From assembly GCA_023384455.1 (NCBI GenBank), contig JAHDWH010000011.1:1-54156 (forward strand): a DNA stretch of 54,156 nt, in the 5' to 3' direction. The position numbers and the translations under genes were made by a program. Within the stretch, counting starts at the first letter, position 1. Each line of letters starts with the position of its first letter. The stretch is from Caldilineaceae bacterium (GTDB taxonomy: Bacteria; Chloroflexota; Anaerolineae; Caldilineales; Caldilineaceae). Under the pieces are notes generated by a model. That model saw only the letters and a list, made by a program, of their open reading frames with translations. It did not search any database and had not been told where the DNA came from. This document shows, in pieces, positions 27,343 to 36,705 of the stretch.

Positions 27343-28068
27343 CTATGAACGCCTGGTAAATATGCAAGTCGTTGTCAATACTGGAACTTGAGGGGTCACC
27401 CCTAAAAAAAGCCGCTTGTCAAATGAACTAAGGTATCTTTCTGTCTTGTTAATATAATATGACCGATCAGCATTGTCTAAAATCAGCATCCCGCCTATCT
27501 TTACCTTGCGCGCTCCATGAGCGATACAGGACGGTCGTGCCCGGCCATCAATTAATAGCACATCGAAATAACTGTCCGGATAAGCGTCGATCTGCTCAAC
27601 ATATGTGCGAAAAGAAAAATCATGGAATTCCGCGTCATCGGAGAGGTAGCGTGCGGGGTCCGATGGATCATGAAACGAATCCAATTGCTCCCTTGGCTCT
27701 GGCAAAATCAGACGAAGATCGATATGGGGCTTTGTCTGCACACGTTCTGACACGACCCGAAACCACTCCTGATTGTGTTCGATTGAAACGCACAATGATG
27801 CGTAGTGACTCCAGAATAAGGTGGAACCACCGCTACCAAATTCAAACACATGAATGGCATCTCCAAGACTATCTGTTAGGTAGTCAATGGCATCATAGGC
27901 GATCCATGGCATCTGATACCGCAACAGGTAGTCATTTTGAAGCGAATGAAGCCAGCGCAAAATATGCTTACGTTGAGAGGGTGTAGAAAGAATTTCCCCC
28001 AAAAAGCGTAAATTGGTTCGCTGAAGTTGGGGAATACGGGTGGTTAACCAATGAATTGATGAAGCCAT
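27343..28068 (-). CDS. Class I SAM-fold protein of polysaccharide cluster
   Basis: A 241-aa protein. FEFGSGGSTLFWSHYA is a class I methyltransferase motif I, followed by VSIEHNQEWF (motif II, acidic residue) and YFDVLLIDGRARPSC (motif IV). It resembles proteins often annotated as methyltransferases in capsule clusters; the acceptor is unknown. The ATG shares one base with the ABC gene stop (TGATG) and a near-perfect GGAGGTGAT Shine-Dalgarno lies upstream inside that gene, so translation is coupled. Confidence 0.75.
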   Translation of the reverse strand: MASSIHWLTTRIPQLQRTNLRFLGEILSTPSQRKHILRWLHSLQNDYLLRYQMPWIAYDAIDYLTDSLGDAIHVFEFGSGGSTLFWSHYASLCVSIEHNQEWFRVVSERVQTKPHIDLRLILPEPREQLDSFHDPSDPARYLSDDAEFHDFSFRTYVEQIDAYPDSYFDVLLIDGRARPSCIAHGARKVKIGGMLILDNADRSYYINKTERYLSSFDKRLFLGVTPQVPVLTTTCIFTRRS

Positions 28069-29987
28069 CAATCATCACCTCCATCGATTGATGACGATTG
28101 CAATTTCCACAACGAGGCATAGCGCCCGTTGCGATCCAGCAATTCGCTGTGGCTTCCCGATTCAGTCAAGATTCCCTCATCCAAAACCAAAATTTGATCC
28201 GCCTTTGCGATGGTAGAAAGCCGGTGGGCAATGACGATCAGCGTGCGTTCCTGGCGCAATCCTTCCAGCGCGTCCTGAATCAGCCGCTCCGATTGGCTGT
28301 CCAGCGCGCTGGTGGCTTCGTCAAAGATCAGCACATTGGGTTGGCGCACAACGGCCCGGGCGATGGCGATGCGCTGGCGTTGTCCGCCAGAAAGCCGAAA
28401 GCCCCGGTCGCCTACGACGGTGGCATAGCCGTTGTGCAACTCCTGAATAAAGTCGTGGGCGTTGGCAATGCGGGCCGCCGCCTCCACCTCGGCCTGGCTG
28501 GCTTCCAACCGGCCAAAGCGGATGTTGTCGGCCACGCTGGCGTTGAAGACGAACGTGTCCTGATCCACCACCCCAAAAAGCGTCTGCCAATCGGCCAGGG
28601 CATACTCGCCAATCGGAACGCCGTCGGCGAGAATCTCCCCGCCGGTGGGGTCATAGAGCCGGGTGAGCAGATTGACAATCGACGACTTGCCCGCACCCGA
28701 CGCACCCACAAAGGCCGTCATCTTGCCCTGGGGAATCGTCAACGTCAGTTCGTGGATAGCGTCTTTATCGGTCTCCGGGTAGCGCAGTACAACCGCACGA
28801 AAGTCGATGCCCTGGCGTAGCTGGTCGATGGGGTGATTGCCCGAACGGGGAAACTCTTTGTCGTCCGTGCGCAGAATCTCTGCCACCCGGTTGGCAAAGG
28901 GCATACTGTCATAAATCGAGGCGAAATTGTTGTTCATCACCGTCACAAAGGGCAGCAGACGGTAGAGAACAAAAACGAATGTCAACAGACGGGGGATGGC
29001 GCTCAGGTTGCCCCCCATCCAAATGTAACCGATGAGCAGAAAGGCCGCCACGCCCACGACAGTCAAGGATTGATAGATGGGCGTGATTGTCGAGTAGCGG
29101 ACGCTGCCCTGCCGCCGGGCCTGGACACTATCCACCACAATCGGCTCGATAGTGTCCAGCACATACTCTTTGCGGCCAAAGGTGTGAACCAGACGAATAC
29201 CCTGTAAATATTCCAGAATGTTTTCGTTGAAGGCGATGCTCGCGTTCATAAAACGCTCGGAGAGCGTGCGCAATTTGCTGTTGATACCGCGCAGCGCCGT
29301 CATCAACAGCAGCAGCGCGCCCACTGCCGCCAGAGTCATCGGCCAGGAGAGCCAGAGCAGCACACAGACGTAGGCCAGCACAAGCAGGCCATCGCTGAGC
29401 AGTTTGTTGACGCCGGTGAGCATATTGCCCACCCGCACAATCTGCTCCACGTAGCTGATCAGATCGCCCACTTTGTAACGGCTGATTTGCGGGTAGCTGA
29501 CCGACACGAACTGGCGGAAAAGCCGCCTTCGCAAATCCCCTTCCAGCCAGGCCACCAGATAGGAAGTGGCGACCTGTCCGCCAAACTGCAGCCCGCTGCG
29601 CAGCAATTGGCTGACCACTGCCATCCCGATAAAAATCATAAAAAGATTGCTGGCGCTGTAGCCGGAGACGATCCCTTCGATCATCGGGTCGAAGATGCCC
29701 AGACTGATAGTCAGCCCATTGCTCAGATCACCGGAGAGGGCTTGCAGGGCCAGGGTGAAGATCGCCATTGTACTGCCTTCAAAGACAGCCGCCGCGATAT
29801 TGGCCGCCAGCGCCAGCCCCACCAGCCAGCGATATTGCCAGAGCAGCCCCCGCAACATCTGCGCGGTCCAGCTATCCCCTCCGCTGACGCGGCGAATCCC
29901 CCGCCGGATGCCAGCCGGAATCCACGAGGGGTTGCGCTCGTTGCGCACGTCGATAAAATTGCTCAATCGGGACTTGAAAGTAGACAT
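28068..29987 (-). CDS. ABC exporter/flippase (MsbA/PglK-like)
   Basis: A 639-aa full half-transporter with six membrane helices (about 50-350) and an ATPase domain. Walker A is GASGAGKSS, the signature LSGGQRQR, Walker B VLIFDEATSALDS and the H-loop IAHRLSTI, all canonical, so unlike the pair at 4.7-8.6 kb it can work as a homodimer. In this cluster it is the natural candidate to flip lipid-linked glycan across the membrane. The ATG shares a base with the neuA-like stop (TGATG), and its own stop overlaps the next gene. Confidence 0.9.
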   Translation of the reverse strand: MSTFKSRLSNFIDVRNERNPSWIPAGIRRGIRRVSGGDSWTAQMLRGLLWQYRWLVGLALAANIAAAVFEGSTMAIFTLALQALSGDLSNGLTISLGIFDPMIEGIVSGYSASNLFMIFIGMAVVSQLLRSGLQFGGQVATSYLVAWLEGDLRRRLFRQFVSVSYPQISRYKVGDLISYVEQIVRVGNMLTGVNKLLSDGLLVLAYVCVLLWLSWPMTLAAVGALLLLMTALRGINSKLRTLSERFMNASIAFNENILEYLQGIRLVHTFGRKEYVLDTIEPIVVDSVQARRQGSVRYSTITPIYQSLTVVGVAAFLLIGYIWMGGNLSAIPRLLTFVFVLYRLLPFVTVMNNNFASIYDSMPFANRVAEILRTDDKEFPRSGNHPIDQLRQGIDFRAVVLRYPETDKDAIHELTLTIPQGKMTAFVGASGAGKSSIVNLLTRLYDPTGGEILADGVPIGEYALADWQTLFGVVDQDTFVFNASVADNIRFGRLEASQAEVEAAARIANAHDFIQELHNGYATVVGDRGFRLSGGQRQRIAIARAVVRQPNVLIFDEATSALDSQSERLIQDALEGLRQERTLIVIAHRLSTIAKADQILVLDEGILTESGSHSELLDRNGRYASLWKLQSSSIDGGDD

Positions 29988-30685
29988 CACTTCTCCGCTG
30001 TAGCGGCTTGCCGCGCCCGCAACACCATCTCCGCCATCTCGAAATCCAGCGGTTCGTCGATCTCGCTGGCATTCTTCGTGGGCATTACATACAGCACCGT
30101 TTTGCCAAAGAAGCGAAAGCGCGCCTGGCGGAAACCGTCCACCCGCAGGGCGTAGACCGCGCCCGGCTCCCAGAATTGGGGGTCCCGCTGCTGGCGCATG
30201 GGGCGCACCCGCTTGTCGTGGTTGATGGCCTGGGCCTCGCCCTGCTCATCTTCCCGCCAGACGAAGTGATAGAAGGGGGCCACAGCCAGGGCAGAATCCG
30301 CACTCTTTTCCAGCAGCGCGGCCACAGTACCGTCCACATCCTCCACACTCATCAGCGGCGCGGTGCATTGGATAAAGACCAGTACATCGGGCTGGTAGCC
30401 TTCGCTCTCGGCCAGATAGTCCAGCGTATGCAGCAGGGCAGACTCGGACGAGGCCGTGTCCGTTGCCAGCTCCGCCGGGCGCATGACCACATCCGCGCCC
30501 CAGCGCCGGGCCACATCGGCAATCTCCCCGTCGTCGGTGGAGATGACCACGCGGGAGATATAGCGGCTGGCCTGGGCCTTTTCGATGGCGTGGGCCAGCA
30601 ATGGCTTGCCCGCCAATAGCCGCACATTCTTGCGGGGAATCCCCTTCGACCCGCCCCGGGCCGGGATGATGCAGAGAGTTTCCAT
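29987..30685 (-). CDS. neuA: Acylneuraminate cytidylyltransferase (CMP-sialate synthetase) family
   Basis: A 232-aa enzyme that would activate a nonulosonic (sialic-type) acid with CTP to give a CMP-sugar. The nucleotide-binding signature IIPARGGSKGIPRKN (6-20) is complete, with FIQCTAPLMS and FWEPGAVYALR later. METLCI at 30685 was chosen because GAGGTGA precedes it; a longer frame upstream enters non-conserved sequence. It is the first gene of the polysaccharide operon. No neuB-like synthase lies in the window, so the activated sugar must be made elsewhere, or the enzyme handles a different acid (Kdo- or legionaminate-like). Confidence 0.85.
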   Translation of the reverse strand: METLCIIPARGGSKGIPRKNVRLLAGKPLLAHAIEKAQASRYISRVVISTDDGEIADVARRWGADVVMRPAELATDTASSESALLHTLDYLAESEGYQPDVLVFIQCTAPLMSVEDVDGTVAALLEKSADSALAVAPFYHFVWREDEQGEAQAINHDKRVRPMRQQRDPQFWEPGAVYALRVDGFRQARFRFFGKTVLYVMPTKNASEIDEPLDFEMAEMVLRARQAATAEK

Positions 30686-30715
30686 TTCACCTCTTGAGAA
30701 ACAGGTAAAGAAAAC

Positions 30716-30817
30716 GTAACTGCTCACCCCCACCCAACCTCCCCCACTGTGGGGGAGGAGTCGATCCAGTTCCCTCCCTGGAATGGGGAGGGGCAGGGTG
30801 GGGTGGCTGAACAGTTA
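30716..30817. mobile_element. 102-bp MITE-like element A, copy 5
   Basis: Sits 30 bp upstream of the neuA-like start. Flanks aaagaaaac (30707-30715) and taagaagac (30818-30826) match at 7 of 9. It may have displaced or become part of the cluster promoter. Confidence 0.85.
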
Positions 30818-30900
30818 TAAGAAGACCACAAAGTCGCAGAGTCACGCAGATACGCACCGATTAGAAATCTATCAGAAAAGCAGGCTTCTGTCTATTTCTA

Positions 30901-32019
30901 CTACTGCGCGCCCGTTCTGCACAGCTCGTCGATTAGCCGGGTGTAGACCTCCACCCCCTCTGCCAACTGGGCAATGTCGATCCATTCACCGACGGTGTGG
31001 GCCTGGGCGATGTTGCCTGGCCCCAGCACCACCGACTGCATATGGGGCTGGTAGGTGACTGCCTCAGTTCCGTAGGGTACAGTCACCGCCCGGGGCGCGC
31101 CGGTGGCCCGGCAGGCGGCTTGCACCACTGGGCTGTCTGGCGCGACGGCAAAATAGGAAAAGCTGCGCGCATCCACCTCCAAATTATGCGCCTTAGCCCG
31201 ATCCACAACCATTGCCACAGCCTCTTCAAAGGCAGCATTTGGCATGGCCCGCAGCCCCAGCGTCGCCACAGTTTTGGCCGCAGTTACATTGGCCGGCGCG
31301 CCGCCGTCGTTCAACACCAGATTAAAGCCATTGGTGGGCGGGCTGAACTCGTCGTTCTGAAAGCGCCTGTCTGTGCGAAAGACCTTCACCAATTCGGCCA
31401 TTTCGGCCAGAAAAGGCGCAATTTTGAAATTGGCCGACTCGCCCTTATCTGTGCTGGTATGGGCAGCAATCCCGTGTGCGGTGACTTCGATGCGCGCCCC
31501 CCCTTTGTGGGCGTAGACAGGGAGCAGTTCGGAAGGTTCACAAACCACACAATAATCGGGCCAGCCGCCGGTAAGCAGCCGGGATTCGGCCACAATAAAG
31601 TGGGAGCCGACGTGACCGTTCTCCTCGTCCGATGTGACGGCGATAAAGAGCGGCTTCGTCAACTGGGCGGCGTCGAAGCGAGAGGCGGCCACAATCGTCG
31701 CGGCCAGGGGGCCTTTCATATCGCAGCTTCCCCGGCCATAGAGCTTGCCATCCCGGACAACCGGGACAAAAGGTTCCCAGCCCGCGTCGCCGGGAACCGT
31801 ATCCGAATGGCTGAAGAGACCCAGCCCCCCTTCGCCCTGGCCCTTCTTGCCCACCAGATTGACCTTCTCTTCCCCGTTGGCGTCGATGTAGCTCAGCCGC
31901 TCTACTTCAAAGCCCACCTGCTGCAACACCTCTTGCAGAAAATCGGAGACAGCCCGGTTGCTATGGCGGGTCTCCGACGGAAAGGCGACCAGTTGGGATG
32001 TCAGTTCGACTACATTCAT
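30901..32019 (-). CDS. M20 peptidase, ArgE/DapE-like deacylase
   Basis: A 372-aa zinc hydrolase. Metal-ligand blocks: GLFSHSDTVPGD (His), GRGSCDMKGPLAA (Asp), TSDEENGHVGS (catalytic Glu-Glu) and, near the C terminus, AHTVGEWIDI (His). This fits acetylornithine deacetylase or succinyl-diaminopimelate desuccinylase relatives; no other arginine or lysine synthesis gene is near, so a peptide or acyl-amino-acid scavenging role is equally likely. ATG 32019 overlaps the upstream M20 gene's stop by 4 nt (ATGA), so the two peptidases are coupled. Confidence 0.88.
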   Translation of the reverse strand: MNVVELTSQLVAFPSETRHSNRAVSDFLQEVLQQVGFEVERLSYIDANGEEKVNLVGKKGQGEGGLGLFSHSDTVPGDAGWEPFVPVVRDGKLYGRGSCDMKGPLAATIVAASRFDAAQLTKPLFIAVTSDEENGHVGSHFIVAESRLLTGGWPDYCVVCEPSELLPVYAHKGGARIEVTAHGIAAHTSTDKGESANFKIAPFLAEMAELVKVFRTDRRFQNDEFSPPTNGFNLVLNDGGAPANVTAAKTVATLGLRAMPNAAFEEAVAMVVDRAKAHNLEVDARSFSYFAVAPDSPVVQAACRATGAPRAVTVPYGTEAVTYQPHMQSVVLGPGNIAQAHTVGEWIDIAQLAEGVEVYTRLIDELCRTGAQ

Positions 32020-33389
32020 AACTTTGAGTCCTCTCCCAGATAGGCGAGCAGAGCCGCGCCTGTGCGGATACCGTTGATAAAGCGCGCCACTTCCAGATTT
32101 TCGTTGGGCGCGTGGTTGGCTTCGTCGTGATTGGCGTAGGGGATAATAAAGGAGTGGACGCCCAGAATTTGCGTCCACACATAATCAGGCAAACTGCCGC
32201 CCATAGGCGGGACGAGCAGCGGCTCTTGGCCCCAGGCCGCAAAAATCGCCTGGCGCAGGGGCCGTGTGAAGGGTGAGTCCAGGGGTGTGGAGGACGGCTC
32301 CATACCTCCCTGGCGGATGAACTCTACCTCCGGCGCGTGGCGGGCCACGTGGGCCTCTATCTTATCCAGAATCTCATCCACCCGCTGGTTGGAGATCAAG
32401 CGCACATCGCACTTCACAAAGGCTGCGTGGGGCAGCACAGTCTTGGAGCCGGGACCGCCGTAGCCGCTGTGAAAGCCGTTGATGGTAAAAGTGGGCCAGA
32501 GGGAGAGCCGGTCATAAAAGGGGCGCTCCTGGGGTTCGTCCAGCCGGGTCATCCCCGTTTTTGCCATCAGCCCGGCAATGTCCACAGGCAGCGCGTCCAG
32601 GGCACTGCGAGTCAGGTCCGAAGGCGGCGCAACATTGTCGTAGAAGCCGTCAATCGTAATCCGCCCCTGACCGTCTTTCATCGACGCCAGTAGATGGACG
32701 AGGGTCCAAATGGGATTGGGGGCCACATTGCCCCAGTTGCCCGAATGGAAGTCCCGGTCGGCGTGGCGCACCCGCAGCTCAAAGGAGGCGATGCCCCGGG
32801 GGCCATACTCGATGCACGGCTGCCCATTTTCCAGCACAGGGCCATCCGCAGTGATCACCAAATCCACATCAGCCAGCAGCTCCCGGTGGGCGCGCACACA
32901 CTCGGCGATGTGGGGACTGCCCAGTTCCTCCTCCCCTTCCAGCAGAACCAGCACATTGCAGGGCAGTTTGTCGGTCACAGCCAGCCAGCTTTCCAGGGCG
33001 AGAAGCTGGGCCAGATGTTGGCCTTTGTTGTCGCCCACCCCCCGGCCATAGATGCGCCCATCGCGAATCTCCGGCTCGAAGGGCGGGGAAACCCACGCCT
33101 CCAACGGGTCGGGGGGCTGCACGTCGTAGTGGCCGTAGAGCAGTACAGTCGGCGCGCCGGGCCGGTCCATGCGCCGGCCATAGACAAAAGGCCAGCCAGC
33201 GCTGGGCAGAAGTTGGCTCTCCATTCCCAGCCCGGTCAGAAAGCCCAGCAGAAAGTCGGCGGTTTCGGCAATGCCAACGCCGTGGGCGCTGATGCTGGGG
33301 CGGGAGACGTAGGCCAGCAGGCGCTGGATAAAGTCGTCGCTCTGCTGGTCGATGTGGGCAAAAACAGTGGATAAATTTGGGTTCGTCAC
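32016..33389 (-). CDS. M20 family dipeptidase
   Basis: A 457-aa cytosolic metallopeptidase of the carnosinase/CPG2-like group. LLYGHYDVQPPDP (zinc His and catalytic Asp), GRGVGDNKGQ (bridging Asp), LEGEEELGSP (catalytic Glu) and C-terminal YANHDEANHAPNENL (zinc His) are present, with the dimerisation 'lid' domain in the middle (DFHSGNWG). It hydrolyses di- or short peptides. The GTG start has AAGGAG ten bases upstream. Its position near a complete peptide-uptake operon suits a role in using imported peptides. Confidence 0.9.
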   Translation of the reverse strand: MTNPNLSTVFAHIDQQSDDFIQRLLAYVSRPSISAHGVGIAETADFLLGFLTGLGMESQLLPSAGWPFVYGRRMDRPGAPTVLLYGHYDVQPPDPLEAWVSPPFEPEIRDGRIYGRGVGDNKGQHLAQLLALESWLAVTDKLPCNVLVLLEGEEELGSPHIAECVRAHRELLADVDLVITADGPVLENGQPCIEYGPRGIASFELRVRHADRDFHSGNWGNVAPNPIWTLVHLLASMKDGQGRITIDGFYDNVAPPSDLTRSALDALPVDIAGLMAKTGMTRLDEPQERPFYDRLSLWPTFTINGFHSGYGGPGSKTVLPHAAFVKCDVRLISNQRVDEILDKIEAHVARHAPEVEFIRQGGMEPSSTPLDSPFTRPLRQAIFAAWGQEPLLVPPMGGSLPDYVWTQILGVHSFIIPYANHDEANHAPNENLEVARFINGIRTGAALLAYLGEDSKL

Positions 33390-33815
33390 AGGAAAGCAGC
33401 TCCTTTTTCCTGATACTAAGGGATTCTGTGGTTGGGCAAGGAATACGACAACGGATGCAGAAAAGAACGGATTGGATAGGCCTGACTGATCAAGAAGATC
33501 GTGGAATCTGTAGGTGCGGTTTGCAACCGCACTTTCACCCGGAGAAATGCGGTTACAAACCGCACCTACGTTTTATCATCTCGTGGATCAGTACCGTTGC
33601 TCTCTTTATCTGTTGTAGTACGCCGCCGGTGGTGTTGACGGCGATTATCGCACCGGCGATGCTGGAAGAATCTGCTCCTGACGATTGTGGCGGGGATGGG
33701 GATTTTTCTGCTCTGGCGGCTATTGGGGTAAAGGAGAAACGCAGATTTCACAGAGGACGCAGATTAGGCAGATTTTTCCCTTTGGCAGGCTCAGGGCAGA
33801 ACCGTGTAAATCCGT
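33390..33815. repeat. Intergenic repeat cluster, no gene
   Basis: No convincing gene. It holds an inverted repeat with arms 33510-33531 and 33548-33569 (GTAGGTGCGGTTTGC type, one bulge) and, from about 33745, strings of ACGCAGATT and ATCCGTTTATCCGTG repeats running up to and into the end of the next gene. Confidence 0.75.
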
Positions 33816-35294
33816 TTATCCGTGCAAATCCGTGTCCTCTATTTTCCCACAGTAGATCGGATTCGTCAGCGCCCAACACCAATCGCGCAGATCGATTCCG
33901 GGCGGTGCTTGAGGCGGCAGTAGTGCCGGCGGACAGTCGCCCACCAGTTCGGCCCGGAGGTAGCGTTGGGGCAGCACACTGGCGACAATTCGGGCTTCGT
34001 CGTCGTCAACCCCCTGCTCGAAGGCGGCTTTGCCATCGACAACCAACCGCAGTCGCAGCCCGTTGCCGCCCCAGATAGTTGTCGTCACCTCCACCGGCGC
34101 GCCGGCCGCGACAGACAGTGCGCCGCCCATCTCCGCCGCGCCCTCGGCAGACCGGGCCCCTATCTCCAGCCGGGGGCCGTCGGCGCGGGCGCTGATGCAG
34201 ACCCGCCCCCGCTGGATGGCCCCCAGCACCCCGGCCACGGAACGCTCGGTCGCCTGCACCCACGTCGTCGGCTGGCCCAGGCGCAGCAGATTCGTCTCCT
34301 CCCCCCCGGGGCAGTGGTAGTCACTGCCCCCCACCACCGGCACCCACCAGCCCCCGGCCAGCAGCCGATCCCACAGGGCCAGACTCTCGGCGTTGCGATA
34401 GGGCCAGGGACCCTGCCAAACCTCCAAAGCATCCACGGGCAGATCGAAGCCGTATTCCCAGGCCGGGCCGCCGGTTTTGGGATGGTTGATGGAGCAGAGC
34501 GCGCCCTGACTGTGGGCCAGCTCGATAATCGCCCGGATGTCGTCGGCGGTGCGGCAGCGGAAATCGCACCAGCGGCCCGTGCCCCAGACGTTCATATGGC
34601 CGTAGTAGGTGGTCACTTCCTGGCCGGGGATGAGGAGGAGGGCGCCGTCGTCCAGGGCGGCCAGGGCCCGGTGATGGCTGGTGTTGTTGTGGTCGGTGAC
34701 AGCCAGAAAATCCAGCCCCAGCCCTTTGGCTTTCGCCAGCAACTGTTGGGGTGAGCCTGTCGCGTCGCTGTGGAAGGTGTGGGATTGGAGATCGCCCCGC
34801 AGCCATTCGGAAGCAACGGACACGGATTTGCACGGCTGGGAGGGATTTTCACGGATGGAGAAGGCCGACTTTTCGGAGAAGTCGAACTTCTGATCTTCCA
34901 TTTCGGCTTCGATGTGGATTTCGTAGTCTGCGCCGGCGGGCCAGATGCGGTAGAGGCCGAGGATGACCTGATAGGGCCCTGCCGGGAGGGGGCCGGGGGT
35001 ATAGCCGGGGGTGGCGTTGTCGGGGGTGATGGTAAATTCGCTGCGGGCCGAACCACTCCAGCCCCGAAAGCCTGCGCCGCCGGGAAAGTCGGCGCCCGCA
35101 GGGTCAAAGAGGCCGATGTCGATGACATTGCCCCCTTCGCTGCGGTTGGATGACATTGCCGCGGAGTAGCTGTAGCGGACGGTCAGACGGCGGGCTGGCT
35201 GGGGCAGATCGAAGGGGATGTAGGCGTAGTCGGAGGCGGCTTTGTCGGCCTGGGTCAGGTGGCCGGTAAGGGTGATTTTGCGCAAGGCGTTCAT
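33816..35294 (-). CDS. CehA/McbA-type PHP metallohydrolase
   Basis: A 492-aa protein. Residues 1-130 are an all-beta domain. The PHP domain starts near 167: GDLQSHTFHSD with His172, His175 and Asp177, then AVTDHNNTSHH (Asp201, His202), PGQEVTTYYGHMN, INHPKTGG and GGSDYH. This fits CehA-like phosphoesterases or hydrolases; the substrate is unknown. Residues ~134-162 look repeat-derived: the DNA (34811-34895) is an ACACGGATTTGCACGG repeat next to a GACTTTTC/GAGAAGTC hairpin, in frame. The last residues (EDTDLHG) also come from that repeat type. ATG overlaps the small membrane gene stop by 4 nt, placing it at the end of the peptide-transport operon. Confidence 0.85.
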   Translation of the reverse strand: MNALRKITLTGHLTQADKAASDYAYIPFDLPQPARRLTVRYSYSAAMSSNRSEGGNVIDIGLFDPAGADFPGGAGFRGWSGSARSEFTITPDNATPGYTPGPLPAGPYQVILGLYRIWPAGADYEIHIEAEMEDQKFDFSEKSAFSIRENPSQPCKSVSVASEWLRGDLQSHTFHSDATGSPQQLLAKAKGLGLDFLAVTDHNNTSHHRALAALDDGALLLIPGQEVTTYYGHMNVWGTGRWCDFRCRTADDIRAIIELAHSQGALCSINHPKTGGPAWEYGFDLPVDALEVWQGPWPYRNAESLALWDRLLAGGWWVPVVGGSDYHCPGGEETNLLRLGQPTTWVQATERSVAGVLGAIQRGRVCISARADGPRLEIGARSAEGAAEMGGALSVAAGAPVEVTTTIWGGNGLRLRLVVDGKAAFEQGVDDDEARIVASVLPQRYLRAELVGDCPPALLPPQAPPGIDLRDWCWALTNPIYCGKIEDTDLHG

Positions 35295-35656
35295 TCTCCG
35301 GTCAAAGTTGCGGCCAGCATCCCCGCCAGAATCAGCCCCACCTGCCAGGCCGTCACCCGGAAAAAGCGCGGCCAGAGCAGCCCCTTTTCCACCCCCGTGC
35401 GGTAATAATACTCGATGACAATCACCAGCGTCGCCCCGGCCAGACCAAAGAGCACCACACTCAACCGGTCGAGGAAGCTCACCTGCCAGTAGCCCAGACC
35501 GGCCAATTCGGCCAGGGCCACAGTCAGAATGCGCCCGAAGAAGAAGTCGGCGGCGAACAGCCCGATGGAGATGAACCAGAGCAGATAGGCGATGGGCAGG
35601 TTGGCGGGCCAACGCTGCCAGAATGCTGGGGAGCCTTTTTCTGGCAGCTTTTTCAT
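35291..35656 (-). CDS. Small three-helix membrane protein
   Basis: A 121-aa protein with three hydrophobic segments (about 18-40, 65-85 and 101-118) and few charged loops; I do not recognise the family. Four-base overlaps join it to the OppF-like ATPase upstream (ATGA) and to the CehA-like hydrolase downstream (ATGA), so it is made with the peptide transporter. It might anchor or assist the hydrolase; that is inference from position only. Confidence 0.7.
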   Translation of the reverse strand: MKKLPEKGSPAFWQRWPANLPIAYLLWFISIGLFAADFFFGRILTVALAELAGLGYWQVSFLDRLSVVLFGLAGATLVIVIEYYYRTGVEKGLLWPRFFRVTAWQVGLILAGMLAATLTGE

Positions 35657-36705
35657 AGCACGCCGGTCAGGCTCAGTTCTGCGACAAAGTGACAGGCCGC
35701 GCTGTGGCCGGGCGCGTATTCTTGCAAGGGGGGCGATTCCTGGCTGCAGATCTCTTTGGCATAGGAGCAGCGGGGGTGGAAGTAGCAGCCGCTGGGCGGC
35801 CGGGCCGGATTGGGTACATCGCCTTCCAGAATGATGCGGCTCTTGCGCTGGCGGGGGTCCGGGTTGGGAATGGCCGAGAGCAGGGCTTCGGTGTAGGGGT
35901 GCAGGGGGTTGCGGAAAAGCTCTTTGGTCTCGGCGATCTCCACAATCCGCCCTACATACATCACCGCCACGTGATCGCAGATGTGTTTGATCACACTCAT
36001 ATTGTGGGCGATGAAAAGATAGGTTAGGCCAAACTCCGCCTGTAAATCTTCGATGAGGTTGAGCACCTGGGCTTGCACCGATACATCCAGAGCGGAGACA
36101 GGCTCGTCGGCCACAATAAATTCCGGGTTCAGGGCCAGGGCGCGAGCCAACCCGATGCGCTGGCGCTGGCCGCCGCTGAAGGCGTGAGGATAGCGGTTCA
36201 TATATTCCGGGCTAAGACCGACAGAGCGCAGCAGTTCGGCCACCCGGTCGTCCAGTTCCTTGCCTCGGACCACTTTGTTGATAATCAGCGGCTCGCCCAC
36301 AATCTGTTTGAGTGTCAGGCGCGGGTTGAGCGAGGCGTAGGGGTCCTGGAACATAATTTGCATATCCCGGCGAAAGATACGCATCTCATCCGAGGAGAGG
36401 CTTTCGATGTGAATCGGACCCTCGACCCGGTCGTGATAGACAATCTGGCCGCCGGTGGGATCCAGCAGACGCATGACACAGCGTCCGGTGGTGGTCTTGC
36501 CACAGCCGCTCTCCCCTACCAGCCCGAAGGTGTCGCCCTTCTGGATGGAAAAAGTGACCCCATCCACCGCCTTTACGTGGCCCACCACCCGACGCAGAAA
36601 GCCCTTGCGGATGGGGAAGTGCATCTTCAGATCGGAGACTTCGAGCAGCGTTGTGCGGCTGTCCGTATTGCTTCCGTTGTTGGTATTGGGTGCCATCTCG
36701 GCCAT
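35653..36705 (-). CDS. dppF: Dipeptide/oligopeptide ABC transporter ATPase (DppF/OppF type)
   Basis: A 350-aa ATPase. Walker [10 protein letters not shown], signature SGGQRQR, Walker [15 protein letters not shown] and the Opp/Dpp C-terminal extension with the Cys cluster [15 protein letters not shown], which in several relatives binds an iron-sulfur cluster. With the DppD-like partner it powers peptide import. ATG shares one base with the upstream stop (TAATG). Confidence 0.92.
   Translation of the reverse strand: MAEMAPNTNNGSNTDSRTTLLEVSDLKMHFPIRKGFLRRVVGHVKAVDGVTFSIQKGDTFGLVGESGCGKTTTGRCVMRLLDPTGGQIVYHDRVEGPIHIESLSSDEMRIFRRDMQIMFQDPYASLNPRLTLKQIVGEPLIINKVVRGKELDDRVAELLRSVGLSPEYMNRYPHAFSGGQRQRIGLARALALNPEFIVADEPVSALDVSVQAQVLNLIEDLQAEFGLTYLFIAHNMSVIKHICDHVAVMYVGRIVEIAETKELFRNPLHPYTEALLSAIPNPDPRQRKSRIILEGDVPNPARPPSGCYFHPRCSYAKEICSQESPPLQEYAPGHSAACHFVAELSLTGVL

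Noticed and set aside
33377..34078. A 233-codon plus-strand open frame after the dipeptidase gene
   Set aside because: It crosses intergenic repeats and the antisense of the CehA-like gene end; no domain.
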